A stretch of DNA of 32,687 nucleotides, from the NCBI RefSeq assembly GCF_013214815.1, contig NZ_JABSPU010000010.1:34033-66719 (forward strand). Direction: 5' to 3'. Shown here piece after piece: positions 24,306 through 32,437 of this stretch. Under the pieces are notes generated by a model. It did not search any database and was not told where the DNA came from. It saw nothing but the letters and a program-made list of their open reading frames with translations. Position 1 is the stretch's first letter, and every line of letters begins with the position of its first letter. Both the position numbers and the translations under genes were made by a program. This stretch comes from Gilvibacter sp. (GTDB taxonomy: Bacteria > Bacteroidota > Bacteroidia > Flavobacteriales > Flavobacteriaceae).

Positions 24306-25607
24306 TTACTTTATGAGTTTTGTATTCGGAAAGGCAGCCTTGAATCCAATCCAAAAAGCGTTGTGGGCAGGCATTACCGCTAGCGATTCACCAGTGAATT
24401 CGTTGTAGATTTGGTCTTCATAAAGGGTCCAATAATTTCCTGAGGAATCAATGGCTCCATCGGTTTTGTTGTATTCTTTAAAGCTGACTCCCTGGGTGCG
24501 ATACACTCTGTGAGCCCCGCTCTTATCTGTAAAAATGGTCAGGTTTTCACCGTTGTAGTCAAGCGAGTAGATTCTGTTTCGTTTGAGAAATTTAGAGGGA
24601 ATAGCAATGACCTCCTCCGTGTTTAAGGGGTCTCTGAAGGCTAAGATCTCTTGCTTATTTCTAAGTCTGCGATCGTTTTGGGGGATGTTGAACATGAGTT
24701 CATCGGTAGCGAAGTAATCTTTATAGGCCACGCCTTCACCATAGTCTCTGCGGTGGCCTGTATGGGTAGAAAGCACTTGAGTGTCTGGATGCATCTGCTT
24801 CCATTGCTTCCAGGTGGTGGTCACTACATTGAGGTATTCCAATTGAATGTCTTGACCCACCATAGGGCCGATGACCGGTCTGCCCCAAAGCGTATTCCAA
24901 AGCGATTGTGTCTTTTGATCATACATCAGCTTGTTGGATCGGTATAAAAATCCACTGGTACCAAAATTGTATTGCGTGCCTTCATACTGCGTTTTGTATA
25001 GAATTACTGTGCCGCAAAGCGTGCAGTAAACCCCTGCAACGGGTACTCCACCTACCGTGTCGGTAAACATTTCATGCCAAGCCAAAATGCGTTTCGGGTA
25101 AGCTCGGGCGTCTCCGTTAATGGAGATTCCAAAAACAACATTGTTGTCGTCTAGATAATCAGCTTCACTGGCAGAGATCATTTGTGGATTGCGCAGCGGA
25201 GGAATACCATCTTGCTTTACACCACCCCAACGAACTTCATCCAACCGTATCTCGCTCTGATCGGATCGGCCTAAAAAATAATCTGCAAATCGAAAGTCGA
25301 TACTACGATGCAAGATCGCTTTGAATTGATAGTAGTCTGTATTGTAGTTTTCTGGTTTATTCCAGAGGTATTCAAACCAAGCGTTATAATCATAAGCAAT
25401 GTTTTGTCCGCTGCTTTTTTGCAACAACAAAAGCAGTTTAAGTTTGCTTTTGGGCTGATTTAAAAAATACAGACTTTCTAAAGCATAGATCTCAAAACTC
25501 GGATTCCAATTTTGCTCAATGAAGCGCAGAGCTCGCTCGTGATCCTTACTGTTTTCTGTTCTAAAGAGGTCTAGAAAGTATTGATAATGAGCCCGACTTT
25601 GTGACAA
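24306..25607 (-). CDS. DUF3179 domain protein, start codon uncertain
   Basis: At least 433 residues with strong DUF3179 features: SINGDARAYPKRILAWHEMFTDTVGG, then VYCTLCGTVILY with a Cys-x-x-Cys pair, GTSGFLYRSNKLMYD and QSLWNTLWGRP. The only standard start is a TTG at 25607. In the same frame upstream there is a typical signal peptide (K-L-I-I-L-L-G-F-I-L-L-P-F-T-G-F-A-Q, about 25670-25617), but the frame back to its stop near 25746 contains no ATG, GTG or TTG. The signal could be reached by a CTG start (25667 or 25703), or a frameshift may have removed the start. An 18-codon ORF in another frame (ATG 25720) overlaps that region. The function of DUF3179 is unknown; the export signal points to the envelope or periplasm. 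Confidence 0.85.
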   Translation of the reverse strand: MSQSRAHYQYFLDLFRTENSKDHERALRFIEQNWNPSFEIYALESLYFLNQPKSKLKLLLLLQKSSGQNIAYDYNAWFEYLWNKPENYNTDYYQFKAILHRSIDFRFADYFLGRSDQSEIRLDEVRWGGVKQDGIPPLRNPQMISASEADYLDDNNVVFGISINGDARAYPKRILAWHEMFTDTVGGVPVAGVYCTLCGTVILYKTQYEGTQYNFGTSGFLYRSNKLMYDQKTQSLWNTLWGRPVIGPMVGQDIQLEYLNVVTTTWKQWKQMHPDTQVLSTHTGHRRDYGEGVAYKDYFATDELMFNIPQNDRRLRNKQEILAFRDPLNTEEVIAIPSKFLKRNRIYSLDYNGENLTIFTDKSGAHRVYRTQGVSFKEYNKTDGAIDSSGNYWTLYEDQIYNEFTGESLAVMPAHNAFWIGFKAAFPNTKLIK

Positions 25608-25721
25608 ATCTTCTGTCTGGGCAAAACCTGTGAATGGTAAGAGTATAAATCCTAAAAGAATAATCAGCTTTTGCTTCGCTTTTCTTTCTTTGGTCGTAAC
25701 CAGTATAGAAAACCAAACATG

Positions 25722-25755
25722 GAGGTAAAATAAAACCCCTGATTAGCAGGGGTTT
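25722..25755 (-). terminator. Terminator after the DUF4199 gene
   Basis: A perfect 9-bp stem AAACCCCTG/CAGGGGTTT (25733-25741 and 25747-25755) with a 5-nt loop. On the minus strand it is followed by TTTTATTTT. It separates the DUF4199 gene from the DUF3179 gene, so the latter needs its own promoter, which I could not find. Confidence 0.85.
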
Positions 25756-25773
25756 CGATTCTGGTTGTTTGTT

Positions 25774-26220
25774 CTAAGCGTTGATGCCTTTTGGATTTAA
25801 AGTGGGCTTGAGCAGTTGCATAAAGGTCAATGAGAGCACAATAGCTGTTGACATTCCCATAAGTACAGTGGAAAGCATCATCACCACGACCCCGTTGGTA
25901 TATGTAATTCCCCAATTGCCTAGAACGGCGTTGGCAAATTCTGTGTTGAGCTCCAACATATAAAAGCCCATAAAGCCGGTAAAGATTAAGGTCGCGATGG
26001 TTCCACTTAAGAAGCCAATCTGCCATCCGTCTGCATAGGTAAAGCGAGAACTTCCTTGCTTGAACACTTGCATGGCTTTTAGGATTCCGGCTCCGTAGAT
26101 AACACCGTTCAAGATACTCAGGGCAGGATATTCATGCCACCCCAATAATTTCATGGTTAAAAAATAAGCGATCAGTGCAAGGGCGATCGCACCTCCGTAT
26201 TTTAAATAAGTCCGTATCAT
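25774..26220 (-). CDS. DUF4199 domain membrane protein
   Basis: 148 residues with four hydrophobic segments (about 8-26, 35-52, 70-92, 110-138) and the DUF4199 pattern found in Bacteroidota membrane proteins: a short second loop and the segment GWQIGFLSGTIATLIF. The function of the family is unknown. It is followed by a strong terminator and faces away from the small gene at 26485, so it is probably monocistronic. Confidence 0.85.
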   Translation of the reverse strand: MIRTYLKYGGAIALALIAYFLTMKLLGWHEYPALSILNGVIYGAGILKAMQVFKQGSSRFTYADGWQIGFLSGTIATLIFTGFMGFYMLELNTEFANAVLGNWGITYTNGVVVMMLSTVLMGMSTAIVLSLTFMQLLKPTLNPKGINA

Positions 26221-26484
26221 AGCTTTTCATTTTTTGTTTAATAAAAATAGTAAAAAATTAAACAAAATCAAGAAAAGAGGTGTTAAGCTTTGTTAAAATG
26301 GGTGTTTAGAGGTAACTGGGAGTTAGTTATTACGACTTATTAATTGACAACAAACGGGTGCAGTCATGATTATTGAAAGCGATTGTACTATAAGAATTGT
26401 TAATAAGTAATGGCATTACAATAACCTTTGTTTAAGTATTTTGCACCATATTTAAACTGTCTAAAAAGCACATAATTTTTGCGA

Positions 26485-26709
26485 ATGGATATAGTTGATA
26501 AAGCGCTCGAATTTGAGCAACGTAAGCACTCCTTCAAAACGACATCAGAACGTATTCTTGCCTCACGAGAAGTTAAGGAACTGATTTTGGGAGTGAATGA
26601 AGTCTATAAACAAAATCGCGATGCGAAGCTAATGGAACTCATGAAGCGACTCACCGTGATTAAACAGAAAATAGAGAAAAGGTTAAAAGGAAAACCCTTA
26701 GTAGCCTAA
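26485..26709 (+). CDS. Small charged helical protein, unknown function
   Basis: 74 residues from the ATG at 26485 (a TTG two codons earlier is possible). The sequence is almost wholly helical and rich in Lys, Glu and Arg (DIVDKALEFEQRKHSFKTTSERILAS ... LTVIKQKIEKRLKGKP), with a basic C-terminus. No membrane segment, Cys pair or known motif. A strong terminator follows two bases after the stop and 258 nt of non-coding DNA precedes it, which supports a real, independently transcribed gene. It could be a small nucleic-acid- or ribosome-associated protein, but nothing in the sequence proves that. Confidence 0.75.
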   Translation: MDIVDKALEFEQRKHSFKTTSERILASREVKELILGVNEVYKQNRDAKLMELMKRLTVIKQKIEKRLKGKPLVA

Positions 26710-26710
26710 T

Positions 26711-26740
26711 AAAAAATCCGCTTTAACGAGCGGATTTTTT
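26711..26740 (+). terminator. Rho-independent terminator after the small helical protein gene
   Basis: A perfect 12-bp stem (26711-26722 with 26729-26740) whose arms are A-rich and T-rich, with a TTAACG loop. The A/T arms mean it could also stop transcription from the other direction. Confidence 0.93.
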
Positions 26741-26741
26741 T

Positions 26742-27104
26742 ATGCCCTCCCTTTTTGTGCGTGATGCATTTTATCATTTTTCGTTCGTCTTTTTGATAAA
26801 TGTGCTATTTAGACCTGCTCTAAATAAAAACAGTTCCTTCCTTAGTTAACAATTTCTTTTCAGACTTTGGCATAGCTACTTTGAAGCATACTCTTGTCTA
26901 AATCAACTTATACGGATTAACCACAATTCGCTCTTTTCAAGAAAAGGTTAATTCTAAATCCAATCTTATCTCATTCTGCTAATCAAAGATTAATCCGCTT
27001 AACACAAGGCTAATCCTTTATTCAAATTCTCTTCAGAATTTCCTAACAAAGCCAAGCTAAGTTTAGGGTGTTCATTTAACCCTTAATAACTAAAAATCAA
27101 ACAG
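26742..27104 (+). promoter_or_regulatory. Regulatory region upstream of the PhoX-like gene with TAATC direct repeats
   Basis: No gene is seen. Repeated CTAATC/TTAATC/CTTAAC hexamers occur at 26979-26984, 26990-26995, 26998-27003 and 27010-27015. The first two are 11 bp apart, and the TAA cores lie at 26980, 26991, 27000 and 27011. Related words (CTAAATC at 26898 and 26954, GGATTAACC at 26914) lie upstream. Such direct repeats with helical-turn spacing are typical of OmpR/PhoB-family sites. No standard TAnnTTTG box was found between them and the ATG. Confidence 0.4.
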
Positions 27105-28952
27105 ATGAAATTAAAAGTACTTAGCCTCATGGCCCTTGTTATCAGTAACTTAGGTTTGGCTCAAAGTGAATTTCCTGCTGCCGCAGTAGAGACGGATTGG
27201 GAGGCTGTAGAAGTTGTAATTCCTCCTTCTCCTTTTCAATACCAAGTTTTATTCGTTGGAGGTGAAGACCTTGTTCAAACCGGAGAGAATGAAGCTGTAC
27301 CTGCCAAACAATGGCATGACTTTATTGGATTTACCCCACTTTCTGCTACAGATTGTGTAGATGATCCAAACGCGATCGGATGGGTTTCTGTAAACCACGA
27401 GCGCATCTTGGCCGATGATAAGATCGGTGATGGAGGTGGAATGACTGCCTTCCTTTTAGGTCGTAACCCATCAGATGACACCCTTTACATTATTCCACAA
27501 ACACTTTCTGACGGACGTAGTGGAGATTTCTTTAACGTAGACTTTTCTAACGTTGGAGAGACCGGGATGAATTGTGGAGGTATTACTTCTGTTGTTGACG
27601 GACGTATCTGGACTGCAGAAGAGTGGTTCCGTACGGATAACGCGAGTATTTTCCTAGACGGAACTGGTGTTCGTGACATTTCTGACTATACCATTAAGTA
27701 TACGGAATTCGAGATGGCCAACTTCCAAACCATTCAGAAGTATCAGAACTTCAACTGGATGGTTGAGATCGATCCTCGTGAAGCCAAGGCTATCCGTAAG
27801 CAGTACAACTGGGGGCGTCAGCCGTTTGAAGGTGGTGCAGTTGCGGTAGACAACAGAACGGTTTACTTAGGAGCAGATGCTACTCCTGGTTTCTTTACCA
27901 AGTTTGTTGCTGATGAAGCTGGAGACTTTACGCAAGGAACACTTTATGTATTTAAGCACGATGCCGGTGGAGATCCATGGGTAGAGATCGATTCTAACGA
28001 TTTTGACAAGATGCTTGAGTTTGCTGCAGAGGCTGTTTCTGGTGGAGCTACCATGTTCAACCGTTTGGAGTGGGTAACTCTAGACAAAGAAACTGGAAAA
28101 GTATATATGACAGAGACAGGTCGTGATAATCCTGCTTCTCGCTGGGCTGATGAGGCTGCGGCTGGCGCCGTTTACGCACCACACCACATCGCTAGAGCTA
28201 TTGCTCAAGGCGCTACTGGACCTGACGATGCGGCTTACTGGGATTACTACGGACGTATTCTAGAATACGATCCAGCAACGCAAGAGGTAACTGTTTTCAT
28301 GGAAGGTGGACCTTACTTTGAGACCTCTCCTGCTGTGGCAGATTACCCAAACAAGCACCTGTCTAACCCTGATGGACTTAGCATCCTTTACACAAACGTT
28401 GCCGGTGAAGACAAGCGTTACCTATTGATCCAAGAAGACCTTAACGGAACTTCTTTTGGACGTACGCCATTGGAGTATCCAGACGATCGTATGTGTGAGA
28501 TGTATGTTTTGGATTTGGATATTGCCAGCCCAACTTTAGACGATTTGATCCGTTTGACTCAGACTCCTCGCGGTGCTGAGATCACTGGAGCTGTTGGAAC
28601 TGCTGACGGGAAGTCTGTATTGGTTAACTCTCAACACCCAGACACTTCTAACCCTTTCCCATACAACAACTCTTTGACCTTCGCCATTACTGGTTTTGAT
28701 GATTCAGGAGCTTTGGAAACTTTGGCTGCACCAGAGTTTGATTTGGACACTGACGAGTTTATCATCTATCCAAACCCAACAGAGCGTATTGTTTACTTCA
28801 ACCAAGTTGCTGATGTTGCTCTTTACGACATCACTGGGCGTCGTGTTGCCGTATATCGCGATGTGCGTTCTATCGATATCGCAGGATTCTCTACTGGAAC
28901 TTATCTATTGAAGACTTCAGAAGGAGAAACTAAGAAATTACTAATCAAGTAA
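27105..28952 (+). CDS. Secreted PhoX-like phosphatase with T9SS sorting domain
   Basis: 615 residues. Signal peptide (about 1-20, ending GLAQ). The body matches the PhoX/DUF839 family: G-W-V-S-V-N-H-E (Glu99), the segment NCGGITSVVDGRIWTAEEW with Cys157 and Glu172/173, which align with the Fe/Ca-binding residues of PhoX, NPDGL, and the late signature RGAEITGAVGTADGKSVLVN followed by QHP. PhoX enzymes release phosphate from organic phosphoesters outside the cell using iron and calcium. The last ~65 residues (from FIIYPNPTERIVYF to TKKLLIK) are a type A T9SS C-terminal domain, so the protein is exported by the type IX system. Codon choice looks strongly biased (many AAC, GAC, TTC, CGT, GGA), as in highly expressed genes. 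The diheme peroxidase gene follows. Confidence 0.92.
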   Translation: MKLKVLSLMALVISNLGLAQSEFPAAAVETDWEAVEVVIPPSPFQYQVLFVGGEDLVQTGENEAVPAKQWHDFIGFTPLSATDCVDDPNAIGWVSVNHERILADDKIGDGGGMTAFLLGRNPSDDTLYIIPQTLSDGRSGDFFNVDFSNVGETGMNCGGITSVVDGRIWTAEEWFRTDNASIFLDGTGVRDISDYTIKYTEFEMANFQTIQKYQNFNWMVEIDPREAKAIRKQYNWGRQPFEGGAVAVDNRTVYLGADATPGFFTKFVADEAGDFTQGTLYVFKHDAGGDPWVEIDSNDFDKMLEFAAEAVSGGATMFNRLEWVTLDKETGKVYMTETGRDNPASRWADEAAAGAVYAPHHIARAIAQGATGPDDAAYWDYYGRILEYDPATQEVTVFMEGGPYFETSPAVADYPNKHLSNPDGLSILYTNVAGEDKRYLLIQEDLNGTSFGRTPLEYPDDRMCEMYVLDLDIASPTLDDLIRLTQTPRGAEITGAVGTADGKSVLVNSQHPDTSNPFPYNNSLTFAITGFDDSGALETLAAPEFDLDTDEFIIYPNPTERIVYFNQVADVALYDITGRRVAVYRDVRSIDIAGFSTGTYLLKTSEGETKKLLIK

Positions 28953-28969
28953 TTTTTTTCAAGTTGATT

Positions 28970-29003
28970 CCAAGCACCGGAGGCTCTATGGTCTCCGGCT
29001 TGG
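28970..29003 (+). other. Hairpin between the PhoX-like and peroxidase genes
   Basis: CCAAG (28970-28974) and CCGGAG (28977-28982) pair with CTCCGG (28993-28998) and CTTGG (28999-29003), with a 2-nt bulge and a 10-nt loop. No T run follows, so it may be an mRNA-stabilising 3' structure or a leaky attenuator rather than a full terminator. Confidence 0.5.
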
Positions 29004-29055
29004 ACATCAATGGTAATTTCAGCAGTTGACCTGAACTGCAAAAGCGTACCTCAAA

Positions 29056-31020
29056 ATGATTGCTATTATGCTCAAAAGATTTACTCGTTTATTTCGATCA
29101 GATAATCTTCTTCTCTTGGTAAGTATTCTGCTTACTGTACTGCTGATATCTGCCAGCAAGCCTCATGTTAATAAAGAGGACAATTATAGAGCAAAAGCTA
29201 TTGGCTTTTTAAATCAAAAGTTCCAAGAAGAACTTCAATACTGGAAATCTCAAACCACCAGTTTTGACCAATATGCCCAAGAGGGTGATGCCCTTGCTTT
29301 GCAAAGGGATTATAAAAAATTAAGAGGCAGTTACAAGCAAATTGAATTCATGCTTGAATACCTCGATAAGGAGGCTGTGGACCGCAACATCAACGGTGCA
29401 CCTCTTCCTAAATTAGAGCCCAAAGTGGCCGAGCATGTGGTCTTAGCGCCAAAAGGCTTGCAGGTCATTGACGAGCTTATGGGCGCCTCTACTTTGGATT
29501 TAGAGGCTTTGCAAGAACAAACCGCATTACTTCTAAAGAACACAGAGATTCTTACCAAATTCCTCACTTCCAGAAAGTTTACAGATCGTCAATTTTTTGA
29601 ATCCAGCAGACAGGCCATGCTCCGTCTAATGACTTTGGGAATAACAGGTTTTGATACTCCAGGAACTTTAATGGGTATTGGGGATGCCCATCAAGTTTTA
29701 CAAAGTTTGAAGAGCTATTCGGCCTACTATCAAAGTGAATTGCAGAACATTAATCAACAAGCTTTGTGGGATCAATTGTCCAAGCTTTTTGACAAAGGGA
29801 TATCCAAGACTGCAAAAGGTGATTTTGAGCGTTTTGATCGATTGCGCTTTTTGGATGAGGTAGCCAATCCCATCTACAAACTATTATTGGAGATTCATTT
29901 GAGTTTAGGTTACGAGACCATTGAAGAAGTGAGCCGCTATTTACCTGCTGTTAATTACGAGGCCACCAGTCTATTCAGTCCAAACCTGCTGGATCCGTTC
30001 TATTACTCCAGCGTACCCAATGACAGCCTTTTTGATCAAAGAGCGGCTTTGGGAAAACTCCTTTTTTACGATCCAGTACTTTCTGCAGACAATGAAATGT
30101 CTTGTGCCAGTTGTCACAATCCTAAAAGAGCATTTACAGACGGAATGCCTAAGAGTTTGTCCAACCAAGGGGAACCGCTTAAGCGCAATGCGCTTACATT
30201 GAATTACGCGATCTATGCCACGGGTTATTTTCACGATCTACGCGCCAAACGCCTCGAAGACCAATTTGAACACGTGGTGTTGAGTCAGGATGAATTTGAC
30301 ACCAACTACCGTGATATTCTCAACAAACTCAGCAGTAGTCCAACCTATCGTAAGTTATTTGCAGAGGCCTTTCCCGAGCAAGCCAAAGGCCTGCGCATTA
30401 ACAATATTGACTACGCCTTGGCTGCTTATGTCATGAAGCTCAATCGGTATGATTCTGCTTTGGATCGATTCTTTGCGGGCGACTCAAAGGCATTGACCCC
30501 TGAACAGCGTAAGGGTTTCAACCTGTTTACAGGAAAAGCTGCTTGTGCGACCTGTCATTTTATGCCTTTGTTTTCTGGAACGGTACCGCCTTTATTCAAC
30601 GAGTCGGAATCTGAGGTCCTTGGCGTGCCTCTGAGCAATCAAAAACCTTGGGTTTTAGATTCAGATATAGGTAGACGCGGTAATGGTCTCGAGAAGGAAA
30701 AAGCAGATTTCTACAGCAATTCTTTTAAAACGCCAACCCTCAGGAATATAGCCTTGACGGGCCCATATATGCACAACGGTGTTTTCAACTCTTTGGAAGA
30801 GGTAATGGAATTCTACAACTTAGGCGGAGGAGCCGGCAGCGGCATGGATTTGGAGCATCAAACGCTAGCCAGAGATCCTCTGGGTTTGACGCAAGCAGAG
30901 ATTGAAAAGTTGATTGCCTTTATGCAAGCACTGACCGATGATGGTGGATTTAATCCTCCTGCCTCATTGCCTCGAGACTTTGAAGCCGTTGAGGTCAATA
31001 AGCGCCCCTTAAGCCGATAG
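29056..31020 (+). CDS. Diheme cytochrome c peroxidase / MauG family protein with long N-terminal domain
   Basis: 654 residues. An N-terminal hydrophobic segment (about 18-33) exports or anchors it in the periplasm; ATGs at 29056 and 29068 are both possible. Residues ~40-320 form a helical domain without heme motifs. The C-terminal half is a di-heme peroxidase with CASCH (350-354) and CATCH (497-501), RNALTLNYA, and the closing segment TPTLRNIALTGPYMHNGVF. Family members reduce peroxide or oxidise protein or metal-bound substrates. The long N-terminal domain is unlike the ~330-residue classical enzyme and may be a substrate or partner module. It follows the PhoX-like gene after 103 nt containing a hairpin. 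Confidence 0.9.
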   Translation: MIAIMLKRFTRLFRSDNLLLLVSILLTVLLISASKPHVNKEDNYRAKAIGFLNQKFQEELQYWKSQTTSFDQYAQEGDALALQRDYKKLRGSYKQIEFMLEYLDKEAVDRNINGAPLPKLEPKVAEHVVLAPKGLQVIDELMGASTLDLEALQEQTALLLKNTEILTKFLTSRKFTDRQFFESSRQAMLRLMTLGITGFDTPGTLMGIGDAHQVLQSLKSYSAYYQSELQNINQQALWDQLSKLFDKGISKTAKGDFERFDRLRFLDEVANPIYKLLLEIHLSLGYETIEEVSRYLPAVNYEATSLFSPNLLDPFYYSSVPNDSLFDQRAALGKLLFYDPVLSADNEMSCASCHNPKRAFTDGMPKSLSNQGEPLKRNALTLNYAIYATGYFHDLRAKRLEDQFEHVVLSQDEFDTNYRDILNKLSSSPTYRKLFAEAFPEQAKGLRINNIDYALAAYVMKLNRYDSALDRFFAGDSKALTPEQRKGFNLFTGKAACATCHFMPLFSGTVPPLFNESESEVLGVPLSNQKPWVLDSDIGRRGNGLEKEKADFYSNSFKTPTLRNIALTGPYMHNGVFNSLEEVMEFYNLGGGAGSGMDLEHQTLARDPLGLTQAEIEKLIAFMQALTDDGGFNPPASLPRDFEAVEVNKRPLSR

Positions 31021-31027
31021 CACTATA

Positions 31028-32434
31028 TTAAAGCTCAACCTCGGTAATCCCCAAGGCCTGGAACAATTTAGCGAATCCGCTGTAGTATTTTTGTTCGAGC
31101 TTGATTTGCTTGACGCGCGCTTCAACCAATTTTTGCTCGCGGCTGTTGATCAAAAAGACAGAGCTCTCACCAAGGCTAAACTTCCTGATTTCTGCATTGA
31201 GCATTTGGGTATAGGAGTTCACCATATCTTCATTGATATTGATCTGCTGGCGCAAAGAGGTGAGCTCTTGTTGCAAGGCTTCTACCTTATTAGCAATATT
31301 GATCTGTGCCAACTCTTGCTCAAATTCGTTGTCTTGTATTTTGAACTTGGCCATGCGCAGCGCACCGCGTTCTTTCCTTAAGAACAACGGGAAACTGGCA
31401 TTGATCCCAAATTTATAATCGTTGCTGTTAAAGGTCTCTGTCCGGTCTGGAGTACTGCTCAAGGCATTAAATTCCAGGTCAATTCGCGGCAATAGATTAT
31501 TGGCCTTGAACTGTCGATCCACCTCTAAAGCTTCTCCCTTATACTGTAAATAAAGCAGCTTGGGGTGATTGGTCAGGTCAAATTCCTCCGTGTTTAGGGG
31601 GGATACCCCTAAGGTTTGCGTAAGGGTAACCTCCAAAGTCTCCTCAGGAATAACATCTTCCCGCACTTCCATGGGGATGTTGTTAGAGATCCATAAATAG
31701 TTACTCAAAGCGAGTCTTTTATTGTTCAAAGCGATTCGTGCCTGCTCCAACAATAACGATCGGTTTTGCACAGGAATGTTCGCCTCCACAGTGTCAATGA
31801 TGGCTACATCTCCCAAAAGCGCACTGGATCTAACGCCTCTAAAACGCTGTTCTGCGTTACCGAGAAATTCACGTTGCAACAAGACCTGTTTATAAGCCTG
31901 TAACCAGTCAAAGTAAGCCTCACTGGCCTTGTAAAGCAGTTCGTTGACCAGTAAGGTCTGATCTTGTTTGGACTGCTCCACAAAGAACTTCGCTTGGCGT
32001 AATTGCGCGCGGCGCTCATCGATCAGTAATCCTTGAGCTACTGAAACAGAAAGCCCTGCGTTGTACAAGCCATTTTCTGGTACGCTTCGCTCCGGGTTTA
32101 AAAAGATCCCTTCGTTCTCTTCAAAACCAGCTTTTAGTTCAATACCGTACCAAGTGGGTACTTTAAAAGTGGCGTTGAGAATGTCGTAATACTCGTCTCC
32201 CTTGAATTGTTTCTGATCGTAATCGACCTCGATCTTCGGATCGAATCCGCCACGGGCCTTAAGCAATTCCGCCTCGGCATTGCTGAGCACGAGCTTTGCC
32301 TGTTTGGCCAATGGGTGATACTCCTTCACATACCCCAAATACTCGCGGTAGCTCAGTAAAAGCGTATCACTTTGTGCCTGCAAACCGCTAATGCTCAAAA
32401 GCAAGGCGATCAATAGGTGCAATCTTAGCTTCAT
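31028..32434 (-). CDS. TolC-family outer membrane efflux protein
   Basis: 468 residues with a signal peptide (about 1-20, ending LQAQ) and two homologous long-helix repeats typical of outer membrane efflux channels. A-rich heptad-like helices run at about 40-75, 130-260 and 345-460, and the late segment KFSLGESSVFLINSREQKLVEARV is characteristic. It should form the outer membrane duct of a tripartite export system. The HlyD-like gene ends 3 nt upstream of its start, so the two are translated from one mRNA. It is convergent with the peroxidase gene. Confidence 0.92.
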   Translation of the reverse strand: MKLRLHLLIALLLSISGLQAQSDTLLLSYREYLGYVKEYHPLAKQAKLVLSNAEAELLKARGGFDPKIEVDYDQKQFKGDEYYDILNATFKVPTWYGIELKAGFEENEGIFLNPERSVPENGLYNAGLSVSVAQGLLIDERRAQLRQAKFFVEQSKQDQTLLVNELLYKASEAYFDWLQAYKQVLLQREFLGNAEQRFRGVRSSALLGDVAIIDTVEANIPVQNRSLLLEQARIALNNKRLALSNYLWISNNIPMEVREDVIPEETLEVTLTQTLGVSPLNTEEFDLTNHPKLLYLQYKGEALEVDRQFKANNLLPRIDLEFNALSSTPDRTETFNSNDYKFGINASFPLFLRKERGALRMAKFKIQDNEFEQELAQINIANKVEALQQELTSLRQQININEDMVNSYTQMLNAEIRKFSLGESSVFLINSREQKLVEARVKQIKLEQKYYSGFAKLFQALGITEVEL

Positions 32435-32437
32435 TAC

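Noticed and set aside
25664-26026. Minus-strand frame overlapping the DUF4199 gene and the DUF3179 upstream region
   Set aside because: It is a frame shadow of DUF4199 for most of its length. Only the last 18 codons after the ATG at 25720 bear on the DUF3179 start problem.
26437-26481. TATTTTG (26437) and TAATTTTTG (26473) as promoters of the small helical protein gene
   Set aside because: Both deviate in length from TAnnTTTG and lack a TTG at 17-23 nt; the second is too close to the ATG.
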